Below are positions 60,401 through 64,000 of a DNA stretch of 64,000 nt, in pieces; position 1 is the first letter of the stretch; every line of letters begins with the position of its first letter. The position numbers and the translations under genes are program-made. Location of the stretch: NCBI GenBank assembly GCA_035222895.1, contig JAVYIG010007225.1, positions 1 through 64,000 on the forward strand, in the 5' to 3' direction. The notes below the pieces were generated by a model, which ran no database searches, was not told where the DNA came from, and saw only the letters and a program-made list of their open reading frames with translations. Source of the stretch: Strongylocentrotus droebachiensis (taxonomy: Eukaryota; Echinodermata; Echinoidea; Camarodonta; Strongylocentrotidae).

Positions 60401-62427
60401 CGAACTATGGCCCTGATATCAGCAGAGGATTCAAAGCTCATCTATACGCTGATTGTGAATCAGGTAATTCATCAGATATGTTTGGGACTTTACTCTCTCG
60501 CAAACATAGCGATGTTGTGCTCTCATATAGAAGAGCAGAAATTCGTTGCGACAAACTCTTTCTAATAACTATATATATAGTAGCGAAATATACAATAGCG
60601 AGTTAGATCGCTAGGGCTGCTGCGCTCTTCTTTATAAGAGCGAGAGCGCAGCAGCCCTAGCGATCTAACTCGCTATTTGAATTTCACTACTATATAGTTT
60701 CTAGTAGAAGATTGTCGCAACAAATTTCTGCTCTTATATATGAGAGCATAAAATCGCTATGTTTGCGAAATTGTTGTTTCCCCGTCTCTTCAGAGCCCGA
60801 AGGGCCGGTGTGTAAATGTATGATGACGTTTCTCTTGCTCCAAACATATAACACGATATGTTATAGAAAAATCTACCTGATGATTGTGATCCGACTGGGT
60901 GTGTAAAGTCTATTTTATAGATCGGATACCATAACATGATAGTATAGCAAGTCCCTTAGTCTATTATAATATTAACTCGGATTGTCGTGGTATACAGTAC
61001 GTGACTGATGTGTAGTAAAACAATGCATGATGAATAGGATGCCTAAAGTCTATTCAGGTCAGGTTGAGTTATATTTACCATGCACTAAAACACAAACACA
61101 GACCCACATCCAGCCCCTACCCCTCACACACACGCACAAAAACGCAAGTACGCGCACACATACACGCAAACCCATACAGTCACACTTCTCGAACATTTTC
61201 TTTTATTTCACTAAATTTCGCGTCTCATAAAATACGAGGCAAGGAATAAGTATAAAGATCATTTCTTTGACATGTTTAACAAGGATCCGTCTCCTGAGAG
61301 AATTAGCAAGAAGTAAAATATTGCATTCGTATTGAAATAAAATATATAACAATTAATAACAGTAGGCTCATTTCTAACCAACTCATATTGATCTCTTCCA
61401 AAACAGATGTTACTCAGCCGTATGTTGATGTAATCGGTAAGTAAAATATGCCAGTTACTTCTACATCTCTCAATAATCCAAGTGTGTAAAAGTGTTGAAT
61501 GTTAAAAGTAATTTTTGGGGATGGTTTATTCTGTAATGATGATAATAATAATAATAATAATGATAATAATACAAATGATAACAATAGTGTAAACTTATAA
61601 AGCGCACACACCGTCCAAGGACGCTCATGGCGCTAGCCCAGCAACAGTTCTCTGTATAAAATCTAAAGTAATTGTTTATTTGATAATAGAGTTATTCCAT
61701 CAGAAACTCCACCGAAAAATGCAACAATTGTATCACCCATTTCAATCCTCAGCTCCACCCTGTGCATACGCATGTGAAGGATAGTCTATTATCTTTGAGA
61801 AATCAGATTTGAAGTTTAATTATTGGTTTGTGAGTGCCATTGATGGAGTTCCACAGATACTGACTAACCTAGTGATAATGAATATATAAAACTCTCCTTC
61901 ATGATTATCTTGGCTTTATTAACATTCACTAAATGACCCCAAATTTGGGAATAACTGCGCGTTCTAATAGATGAACACTGTATTTAGGAAGAAGACATAT
62001 TTATCGGTGCGGACTGATGATTCCGACTTTGCGATCTTATTATTTTTAGTTTTCATAACTATTTGAAGATTTTTTCTTCATGTTTTCTTCCCCTGTCGGG
62101 TCGATGATCTAACATCACCGTATCTTTACGTAATTAGAATTAAACAAATAGGCAGATTCGATTTATTTTTCCCTTGTGAATTAATTTATGTTACATGCAT
62201 TTAAATAATATCTCCTTCATGATATAGTTGTTTGAAATGTTTTTACTCATACAGGTTCCAATGTAACTATGTCGAGTGGAGATACGTATTACATCGCTTC
62301 ACTCAGCTATCCATACAATAGCTATCCTAGATCACAGAATGTGATGTGGAGATTCTTTCTACCCGAACCAACCTGCCACCTATCCATTGCATTCCAAGAC
62401 TTTCAACTTGGGAAATACAGTCATAAG
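38792..62427 (+). CDS. Gene B: secreted multi-CUB-like/Ig protein (3' partial)
   Basis: Span of a multi-exon gene with the exons listed separately. Order: signal peptide, linker, CUB X1, linker, CUB Y2, CUB X3, linker, CUB Y4, linker, Ig, CUB X5, linker, CUB Y6, linker, CUB Y7 (first half). All boundaries obey phase 1 between modules and phase 0 inside CUBs. X-type domains break after 'D.L.IG.G', Y-type about 14 residues earlier. Y7 is close to the gene A cassettes, and the sequence after 62427 resembles the gene A intron, so the array probably continues off the window and the C-terminus may resemble gene A's. Extracellular recognition or adhesion role is inferred from domain types only. Confidence 0.8.
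38865..41679 (+). other. Gene B intron 1
   Basis: Holds a GA/TA microsatellite (about 39298-39437), a direct repeat pair (39185-39290 and 40515-40620, 'CTTTCACCATACGCCCCTC') and the dispersed repeat at 40945-41485. No gene seen. Confidence 0.6.
40945..41485. mobile_element. Dispersed repeat, copy 2 (uninterrupted)
   Basis: Inverted relative of 24630-25093. 'GACTTGGTAACATTGTTAAG' at the left and 'CTTCAACAATGTTACCAAGT' at the right are near-perfect inverted ends, so it is a MITE. It lacks the 2.3 kb TTAA insertion and shows the empty-site sequence ('GTGCTAAGGTAGT' on the + strand). Confidence 0.7.
41680..41724 (+). CDS. Gene B linker exon after signal peptide
   Basis: 45 nt, phase 1-1, acceptor 'TTTCAATTAG', donor GTAATG. 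Encodes GLTSGTKAAAAGSQT, a small Ala/Ser/Gly-rich segment. Supported by phase and consensus splice sites only. Confidence 0.6.
41949..42570. repeat. (CTA)n microsatellite expansion
   Basis: About 620 bp of CTA/CTG/TTA trinucleotides with interruptions, in the intron before CUB X1. Gives long poly-Leu and poly-Tyr frames that are not genes. Confidence 0.95.
42987..43195 (+). CDS. Gene B CUB X1, first half
   Basis: 209 nt, phase 1 to 0, acceptor 'GTTTCTAG', donor GTAAGA. Encodes GRVKLDEGESFIIESGTNQR, then VKVPESCDVLIVFESF and DYLYIGNGTKKSDYP. X-type: no 'SPNYP' motif, intron placed after the 'D.L.IG.G' strand. One Cys only, in P-x-S-C. Confidence 0.82.
43540..43653. mobile_element. Palindromic hairpin MITE (GAGCGTATAAAAACAACTAT family), copy 1
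   Basis: Perfect-looking hairpin: 'GATCGTGCTATCACCCC' and its complement around a CGGCACGCC centre, bounded by 'CATAGTTGTAT' and 'TATAAAAACAACTATG'. The related copy is 51001-51168. Confidence 0.8.
43951..44086 (+). CDS. Gene B CUB X1, second half
   Basis: 136 nt, phase 0 to 1, acceptor 'GATGATATAG', donor GTAAAA. Encodes TWTLSGYTVPSQIRMNFSTV, then WIRFTSAPYSGRRGFRANII and STCEQG. Typical 'IRFTS...GFRA' CUB end and final Cys. Includes an NFS sequon. Confidence 0.82.
44903..44926 (+). CDS. Gene B linker micro-exon (DNTTVDTM)
   Basis: 24 nt, phase 1-1, acceptor 'CTGTTTCGTAG', donor GTAAGT. Encodes DNTTVDTM. Very short, so it rests on phase and splice consensus and on the linker pattern elsewhere. 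Confidence 0.6.
45692..45760. repeat. (ATT)n microsatellite
   Basis: TTATTATTATT run with a few interruptions, in the intron before CUB Y2. Confidence 0.9.
45839..46011 (+). CDS. Gene B CUB Y2, first half
   Basis: 173 nt, phase 1 to 0, acceptor 'CATTCCCTAG', donor GTAATA. Encodes GSGYQALDGETYQIASPNYP, NNYPP, then LPDPRDCRIYVTFLDFETEQ and DNDQ. Classic 'SPNYPNNYP' CUB start, Y-type intron position, single Cys. Confidence 0.85.
46524..46719 (+). CDS. Gene B CUB Y2, second half
   Basis: 196 nt, phase 0 to 1, the longest Y second half. Encodes VLFRTTEGESYEDKETFSGG and ends AYIRFTSLTTSSTARGFMAN, VTVECKPG. The donor is GTTGGT, the first bases of the GATTGGTT minisatellite that follows directly. 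Confidence 0.82.
46720..46822 (+). repeat. GGTTGATT minisatellite abutting a splice donor
   Basis: Irregular 'GGTTAATTGATT' then about seven 8-bp 'GGTTGATT' units. The intron donor itself (GTTGGT) is part of the repeat tract. Confidence 0.9.
46985..47340 (+). pseudogene. LINE linker-region fragment
   Basis: Frame from 47119 reads MNADILKKMRERDKMKKRAK, 'MYRKLHNQVAAVIRLIRLAK' and a stop after WKIT. This is the basic segment between endonuclease and RT of a non-LTR element. Neither flank contains the neighbouring domains. Confidence 0.7.
47405..47612 (-). mobile_element. Half copy of the 9713-10482 element
   Basis: Shares 'CTCATGAGTGAGTTGCCAAT', 'AAAAATTCATAACTTTCTTA' and the end 'GAGTG(T/G)ACTTGGGCT' with the left arm of 9713-10482 (complementary strand). 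The other arm is missing. Confidence 0.7.
47659..48190. mobile_element. TTAA MITE (AGGTACTATGTCCC family), copy 2
   Basis: 532 bp, TTAA at 47655-47658 and 48191-48194, perfect 14-bp ends AGGTACTATGTCCC and GGGACATAGTACCT. Full-length relative of 37842-38381 in opposite orientation. Inserted next to a LINE relic in the intron between Y2 and X3. Confidence 0.88.
48195..48420 (-). pseudogene. LINE RT C-terminal fragment
   Basis: Minus-strand frame reads 'FKIKHGHVPSYVNDLLKPIV', then 'SRSLRSAT' and 'GDSAFAVAAPKLKNSLK', the 'P.Y..DLL...R.LRS.....F...aPklWNsLP' end of CR1-like ORF2, with LW changed to LK. It ends at the MITE. Confidence 0.7.
48760..48945 (+). mobile_element. LINE 3' UTR fragment
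   Basis: 'ATCGGTGACCATTGGT' through 'GATGAGATAACCACCTGTCC' also occurs at 56785-56910, where it follows a LINE ORF relic. So both are 3' ends of one LINE family. Confidence 0.65.
49012..49217 (+). CDS. Gene B CUB X3, first half
   Basis: 206 nt, phase 1 to 0, acceptor 'CTTTGTTTTAG', donor GTACGT. Encodes GYHVELERNETYRLQTSNYP, then VPQSCDILVEFVRFDTQLNQ and DGLHIGKGSNMSANE. Follows Y2 directly without a linker exon. X-type intron position, single Cys, NET sequon. Confidence 0.82.
49644..49785 (+). CDS. Gene B CUB X3, second half
   Basis: 142 nt, phase 0 to 1, acceptor 'ATATTTTTAG', donor GTTAGT. Encodes LFFLSGNSVPRYLEVKSNLA, WVRFTSDQDDSSRHHGFDAH, VKSTCRN. The 'RFTSD' and 'GF.A' blocks and final Cys are present. 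Confidence 0.82.
50428..50460 (+). CDS. Gene B linker micro-exon (DDVIEHSFDTR)
   Basis: 33 nt, phase 1-1, acceptor 'CTATGTACAG', donor GTAAGT. Encodes DDVIEHSFDTR. Same length as the gene A linkers but a different sequence. Confidence 0.65.
50762..50928 (+). CDS. Gene B CUB Y4, first half
   Basis: 167 nt, phase 1 to 0, acceptor 'TTTTTATTCAG', donor GTTTGA. Encodes GTAVALSYGDIYSISSPNYP, NDYG, then IPDNCQLNIVMNDFVTEVTF and DQ. Y-type with 'SPNYPNDY' and a single Cys. The donor is a weak match (GTTTGA). Confidence 0.8.
51001..51168. mobile_element. Palindromic hairpin MITE, copy 2
   Basis: 168 bp palindrome bounded by 'AGTATTAATGACTGCTTT' and its near complement. Arms share 'GAGCGTATAAAAACAACTAT' with 43540-43653. 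The centre is 'GCCCGAAGCGTGCCGAGGGC'. Confidence 0.85.
51361..51520 (+). CDS. Gene B CUB Y4, second half
   Basis: 160 nt, phase 0 to 1, acceptor 'TAACTTTCAG', donor GTAAGT. Encodes VTIRTPESLVSEFYGDVIPE, then IIKFDSDRSTQMRGFQADIS and PKCD. Same length as gene A exon 10519, and the 'GDVIPEP' block resembles gene A 'GGVIPD'. NST sequon. Confidence 0.82.
51655..51760 (-). mobile_element. Partial copy of the 54270 dispersed repeat
   Basis: 'GGTGCACCATGTGAGAGAG' and 'GAGGAGTCCTGAAAAGGACT' are the complement of the 3' part of 54270-54497 and 63120-63335. Confidence 0.65.
51843..52205. mobile_element. TTAA MITE (AGAGAAGGTTGAGTT family), copy 3
   Basis: 363 bp, TTAA at 51839-51842 and 52206-52209. 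The ends are clear inverted repeats (AGAGAAGGTTGAGTT, and AACTCAACTTTATCT at the right). Full-length relative of 1470-1857 in a non-equivalent intron, which shows that those intron segments are mobile DNA. Confidence 0.8.
52307..52333 (+). CDS. Gene B linker micro-exon (VITTETIQT)
   Basis: 27 nt, phase 1-1, acceptor 'CTTCTCACAG', donor GTAAGT. Encodes VITTETIQT and leaves base A, which with TT of the next exon makes Ile. Confidence 0.65.
52486..52810 (+). repeat. ~38-40 bp minisatellite (CCCCTACCCATTCAGATCTC)
   Basis: About eight diverged units of 'CCCCTACCCATTCAGATCTC' plus 'TGAAACCTAACCGAACA'. Lies in the intron just before the Ig exon. Confidence 0.9.
52890..53168 (+). CDS. Gene B Ig domain (I-set, DSCAM-like)
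   Basis: 279 nt, phase 1-1: one exon, one domain. Encodes PPVIRPIEPLTIQQGLPTRI, TCTVLRGDLPIHFRWLKDGE, then DATTVHDGRYTCEASNLAAA and ends with AALTVQ. It has the canonical B-strand Cys (ITCTV), Trp (FRWLKDG) and 'DGRYTCEA.N' F-strand. The 'GDLPI.F.W.KDG' wording is strongly DSCAM/hemicentin-like. It is the only Ig domain visible; the symmetric phase suits exon shuffling into the CUB array. Confidence 0.9.
53462..53670 (+). CDS. Gene B CUB X5, first half
   Basis: 209 nt, phase 1 to 0, acceptor 'TTTTTGTTACAG', donor GTAAAG. Encodes ENMIELGRNGSLNVKTPNHR, then APQNCTVRIEFRTLNAEVPG and EVLEIGSGNDTFTNH. X-type, single Cys; NGS, NCT and NDT sequons. Follows the Ig exon directly. Confidence 0.82.
53993..54140 (+). 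CDS. Gene B CUB X5, second half
   Basis: 148 nt, phase 0 to 1, acceptor 'GTCAATTATAG', donor GTATAT. Encodes IWNLTDTQTTIPRWFDIDSN, VVWMWYKSNDHKNPTSHGFS and AVLTPTCDQ. Starts like X1 (TWTLSG...), keeps the final Cys. Confidence 0.8.
54270..54497 (+). mobile_element. Dispersed repeat (GTCAACCTGTTCGAAACGTC), full copy 1
   Basis: Shares 'GTCAACCTGTTCGAAACGTC' and 'GATTACCGAGTCAGAGTC' plus a CT-rich end with 63120-63335, and in part with 51655-51760 (opposite strand). Contains hairpins such as 'TAGTTCTCCTTAGAACTA'. All three lie in gene B introns. Confidence 0.7.
54663..55025. mobile_element. 363 bp MITE with CAGCCTTTTCACACACAGCT ends
   Basis: The left end 'CAGCCTTTTCACACACAGCT' and right end 'AGCTGTGTGTGAAAAGGCTG' are perfect complements. 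The similarity extends through 'ATTAGTTTAAA' for about 50 bp. Non-coding. Confidence 0.88.
55027..55268 (+). repeat. 25-bp tandem repeat
   Basis: About ten copies of 'TCTGATATTGGTTAATCATA' plus CCCTG, starting directly after the MITE. Two units lack 'AT' and read CTGTATTGG. Confidence 0.92.
55400..56910 (+). mobile_element. Decayed LINE with nested MITE
   Basis: RT pieces: 'ALLGPLLVIIHMNG', 'LNFADDSSIFYSHPN' (catalytic FADD) and NVNKTR up to about 55690. After the MITE come 'LTWNTQIGHLSK'-like and 'YTGPTFWNGLNSEVNDAP' segments, and the 3' UTR ends about 56910 (shared with 48760-48945). Stops and shifts throughout. Lies in intron 54141-58101. Confidence 0.75.
55692..56101. mobile_element. GC-rich MITE inside the LINE (CCCCGTCT ends)
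   Basis: About 410 bp between 'CCCCGTCTGTTGTCCGG' and '...TCGAAAAGACGGGG', with repeated 'TCCGGATGACAT' and 'GGGTGAGATCG' motifs. GC content is far above the flanks. It splits the LINE RT frame, which resumes on the far side. Confidence 0.7.
57308..57633. mobile_element. 326 bp palindromic MITE
   Basis: The outer ends 'CATATGACACCTCAATTAGG' and 'TGATTGAGGTGTCATATG' are complementary, as are the inner arms 'AACAAAAAACAAAGTTGAC' and 'GTCAACTTTGTTTTTTGCT'. No coding. Confidence 0.82.
57830..57965 (+). mobile_element. Probable LINE 3' end
   Basis: AT-rich stretch ending 'GGAACAAATAAACTTGAAAA', which looks like the polyadenylation region of a non-LTR element. No ORF remains upstream. Confidence 0.35.
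58102..58134 (+). CDS. Gene B linker micro-exon (DVNAESYIDTG)
   Basis: 33 nt, phase 1-1, acceptor 'ATCTCTCACAG', donor GTAAAT. Encodes DVNAESYIDTG, recognisably related to the gene A linkers (PYIDVQ) through YID. Confidence 0.7.
58625..58794 (+). CDS. Gene B CUB Y6, first half
   Basis: 170 nt, phase 1 to 0, acceptor 'TTTTATTCAG', donor GTAAAT. Encodes GSGILLSSGDSYTIASPDFP, QNHPP, then LPQPDCQLTIDFDNFTTRSD and SDK. Y-type with 'SPDFPQNHP', single Cys, NFT sequon. Confidence 0.84.
58795..60282 (+). other. Intron inside CUB Y6
   Basis: No exon, RNA gene or recognisable element seen; the open frames lack family features. Confidence 0.5.
60283..60463 (+). CDS. Gene B CUB Y6, second half
   Basis: 181 nt, phase 0 to 1, acceptor 'TTCACATAG', donor GTAATT. 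Encodes LEISSSASLDSLRAVLYGDV, IKEPITITSDYVLIRFSSNT and ends SRGFKAHLYADCES. The 'PITITSDYVLIRF' run matches gene A exon 10519 ('VTITSYYVVIRF'). Confidence 0.84.
60499..60767. mobile_element. 269 bp palindromic element
   Basis: Outer arms 'CGCAAACATAGCGAT' and 'ATCGCTATGTTTGCG'; inner arms 'AGCGAGTTAGATCGCTAGGG' and 'CCCTAGCGATCTAACTCGCT' around 'GAGCGCAGCAGCC'-type centres. Starts about 35 bp after the Y6 donor. Confidence 0.85.
61085..61180. repeat. CA-rich low-complexity stretch
   Basis: ACACA-rich sequence with ACGC interruptions. Confidence 0.85.
61407..61436 (+). CDS. Gene B linker micro-exon (DVTQPYVDVI)
   Basis: 30 nt, phase 1-1, acceptor 'TCCAAAACAG', donor GTAAGT. Encodes DVTQPYVDVI, clearly related to the gene A linkers (GATPGPYIDVQ). 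It precedes a Y exon of the gene A subtype. Confidence 0.72.
61536..61645. mobile_element. (AAT)n and SINE-like GCGC tail
   Basis: ATAATAATAATAA run followed by 'TATAAAGCGCACACACCGTC' and 'GCTCATGGCGCT', a motif common at the ends of marine invertebrate repeats, read here on the opposite strand. Confidence 0.4.
62255..62427 (+). CDS. Gene B CUB Y7, first half (gene A subtype)
   Basis: 173 nt, phase 1 to 0, acceptor 'ACTCATACAG', donor GTTGGT. Encodes GSNVTMSSGDTYYIASLSYP, then YPRSQNVMWRFFLPEPTCHL and FQLGKYSHK. Very close to gene A 2056 and 4931; differences fall at the same spots (residue after YPR, and the four residues before HK). The second half lies off the window. Confidence 0.85.
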
Positions 62428-63119
62428 GTTGGTATCATGGCTACATAGTTGTGTGAAATTTTAGTTATACCGTCTCGGGATAGTTATACCATGAAATTGT
62501 GTGTGTGGACGCTTACTAACGATACGTCGTATAACGAAACGCGGGTTTGGGCATCGTTTCGAACTAGAACTCCATAAAGAATCACGCCTACTAAAATCAC
62601 GGAATGTGTTGGACTTGTATGGACGTAACTAGTATAACTAGTCGAACTAGAACGGTATAACTGGGCGGGGCTTAACGTGACCTCGCACGAAAGGAGCGCA
62701 GGCGTCCTTTTCATTACAAGTAAGGTAATAAACAATCACTATTGAGGGACAAATTGTGTCCTCCGTTAGCGGGATAAATTCCGCATCTGTGAAAACGCCT
62801 GTCCTGCATCAAAGTCTTGCTACTAAATGCGAACCTGCCTTGAAAGTGTCGAAGAATGACTTGTTCGATCTAGTCTATATTTCTTCATTAATTGTTAACC
62901 CCTGATATTCCTCGAACCAAACATATGTAAGACTATCCCCAAGGGATGTTCATGTTAATAAAAGTATATGATTTTTAACGCGGAAATAACCGAATCTTTC
63001 GACCAAGGCGCGACAATAATGAATATGCAAGTTACATATACATTCTTTTTTTTTTTTTTTTTTTCCCCTGACGTCCGCACACCGGTGACTTAAGCTCACG
63101 CACGCCAGCTATTCCCCAC

Positions 63120-63335
63120 TCCTGACGACGGATAGTCAACCTGTTCGAAACGTCGAGCCACTCATCCTCTCCAAGCGCTATAGTTCTCCTGAGAACTATA
63201 TGCCAAGAAAGATAACAAACAGTCCTTTTCAGGACTACACTCCTCCAAGAAAGATTACCGAGTCAGAGTCCTTTTCAGGACTCCTCAAACCTCTCTCTCT
63301 CTCACACACATGGTGCAACCGCAAACCTACTGTAT
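63120..63335 (+). mobile_element. Dispersed repeat (GTCAACCTGTTCGAAACGTC), copy 2
   Basis: Near full-length match to 54270-54497. Inserted in an intron region that, in gene A copies, has no such sequence. Confidence 0.7.
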
Positions 63336-63491
63336 ATATACATTCTCATAGTCAGATTATGGAAACTGCATATATAGTCGAATACTGTCACACATTTTAA
63401 GGTTAACATTTGATAGAAATGTGTATGTGAGCATGGAACATGGATCATACGTATCCATTGATGCGGAACTTTTCTCGTTGTCGGAGGATCA

Positions 63492-63590
63492 TACGCACAC
63501 ACACATACACACGCACACACACGCACATGCACACACGCACACGCACACACAATACACACTCGAACAGCACACTCACAAACTCATACACAA
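63492..63590. repeat. CA microsatellite
   Basis: ACACACGCACAC run interrupting intron sequence homologous to gene A. Confidence 0.92.
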
Positions 63591-63797
63591 AGAACGTTTA
63601 CACACTTTTTCATTTTAAGTTTTACCTTAAGATTTTTTTTTTTTGAGGCCGCCATCCTAGTCAAGCTTCGCTTATGATTGCGGTCTCCTGCACTTTTTTC
63701 AACTGATAGTTTGGATAATACTTTAAATTTATAATAATATGTTATAGAAATATTAAGTTCGTTATTATATGTACATATGAAAAGTTTCATTCCAAAA

Positions 63798-64000
63798 GGA
63801 GCTAAATCCACTTTGGGTACTTCTGAGTAAATCACCTTTTTTAATTTCTCCACTTTCCCTTTAGCCATGTACCTTAATGTTGTTATATATGTTAACGGTG
63901 TCACCCTGGACTAATAATATATGATAAGAAAAAATCTAGCAGTTTTTCCTGATTTTAACTAAATTTTTAGATTTTTTTTAAAATAGTGGATTTAGCTCCT
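63798..64000. repeat. Inverted repeat at the window edge
   Basis: 'AGGAGCTAAATCCAC' at 63798-63812 is the complement of 'GTGGATTTAGCTCCT' at 63986-64000. May be a MITE of about 200 bp or the start of a larger element; the edge prevents a decision. Confidence 0.55.

Larger units (their letters stand above)
62428..64000 (+). other. Gene B intron, similar to the gene A CUB-splitting intron
   Basis: 62700-63040 matches about 2790-3150 ('CCTCCGTTAG(C/T)GGGATAA', 'AAAACGCCTGTCCTGCAT'), and 63380-63490 matches the part upstream of exons 269 and 3412 ('TTGATGCGGAACTTTT'). Interrupted by a poly-T run, the dispersed repeat at 63120 and a CA microsatellite at 63492. The expected exon is not reached. 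Confidence 0.75.

Noticed and set aside
269-62427. Genes A and B as one continuous gene
   Set aside because: Gene A has a terminal stop with poly(A) signals at 28477-28868, and gene B has its own Kozak ATG and signal peptide at 38792.
63581-63904. 107-codon minus-strand frame at the right edge
   Set aside because: Overlaps a CA repeat and an inverted repeat; Lys-rich ends come from poly-T/A runs and there is no recognisable domain.

Overview
The window is animal nuclear DNA: AT-rich, GT-AG introns, small phase-1 exons separated by kilobase introns, and a heavy load of LINE, SINE, MITE and DNA-transposon remains. The protein families (CUB-like domains, a DSCAM-like I-set Ig domain, VCBS/FG-GAP-like repeats) and the repeat style suggest a marine invertebrate, most likely an echinoderm such as a sea urchin. 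That assignment is inference; no species marker is visible.

Two genes lie head to tail on the + strand. Gene A (5' part off the window; visible exons 269-28479) encodes the C-terminal part of a secreted protein: serial 'Y-type' CUB-like domains, each split over two exons and joined by 11-residue linker exons, then a Thr-rich stalk and two VCBS-like 'D..G..D.CR' repeats that end at a stop codon at 28477-28479. Gene B (38792 to beyond 62427) starts with a good Kozak ATG and a signal-peptide exon. It continues as X1-linker-Y2-X3-linker-Y4-linker-Ig-X5-linker-Y6-linker-Y7(first half), and its 3' end is off the window. X and Y are two CUB-like lineages with different internal intron positions, and they alternate. 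All inter-domain introns are phase 1, so modules can be duplicated or skipped without changing frame. Each CUB-like domain has only two cysteines. No membrane anchor is visible.

Layout. 1-10.7 kb: gene A Y cassettes, of which the first three copies are recent ~2.9 kb duplications; a row of truncated exon copies lies at 8.2-9.0 kb. 10.7-23.7 kb: one 13 kb intron packed with nested transposons, including a 6.8 kb element containing a 3.6 kb long-TIR element, and a 3.2 kb TGTTAC...GTAACA element with an integrase relic. 23.7-28.5 kb: gene A 3' exons, with a 2.3 kb TTAA fold-back element in an intron. 28.5-38.8 kb: intergenic, with a long LINE reverse-transcriptase ORF, a decayed minus-strand LINE carrying endonuclease and possible PHD-like pieces, and an insertion with a 9-bp target duplication. 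38.8-64 kb: gene B, whose introns hold MITEs, fold-back palindromes, LINE relics and microsatellites.

The most notable observation is in gene A. Between the recently duplicated Y cassettes every exonic codon difference changes the amino acid, and most changes cluster in one short loop before the last CUB strand, while the flanking introns differ by only a few percent. This is the pattern of a diversifying recognition surface and makes the locus a candidate secreted recognition or adhesion family. That function is inference.
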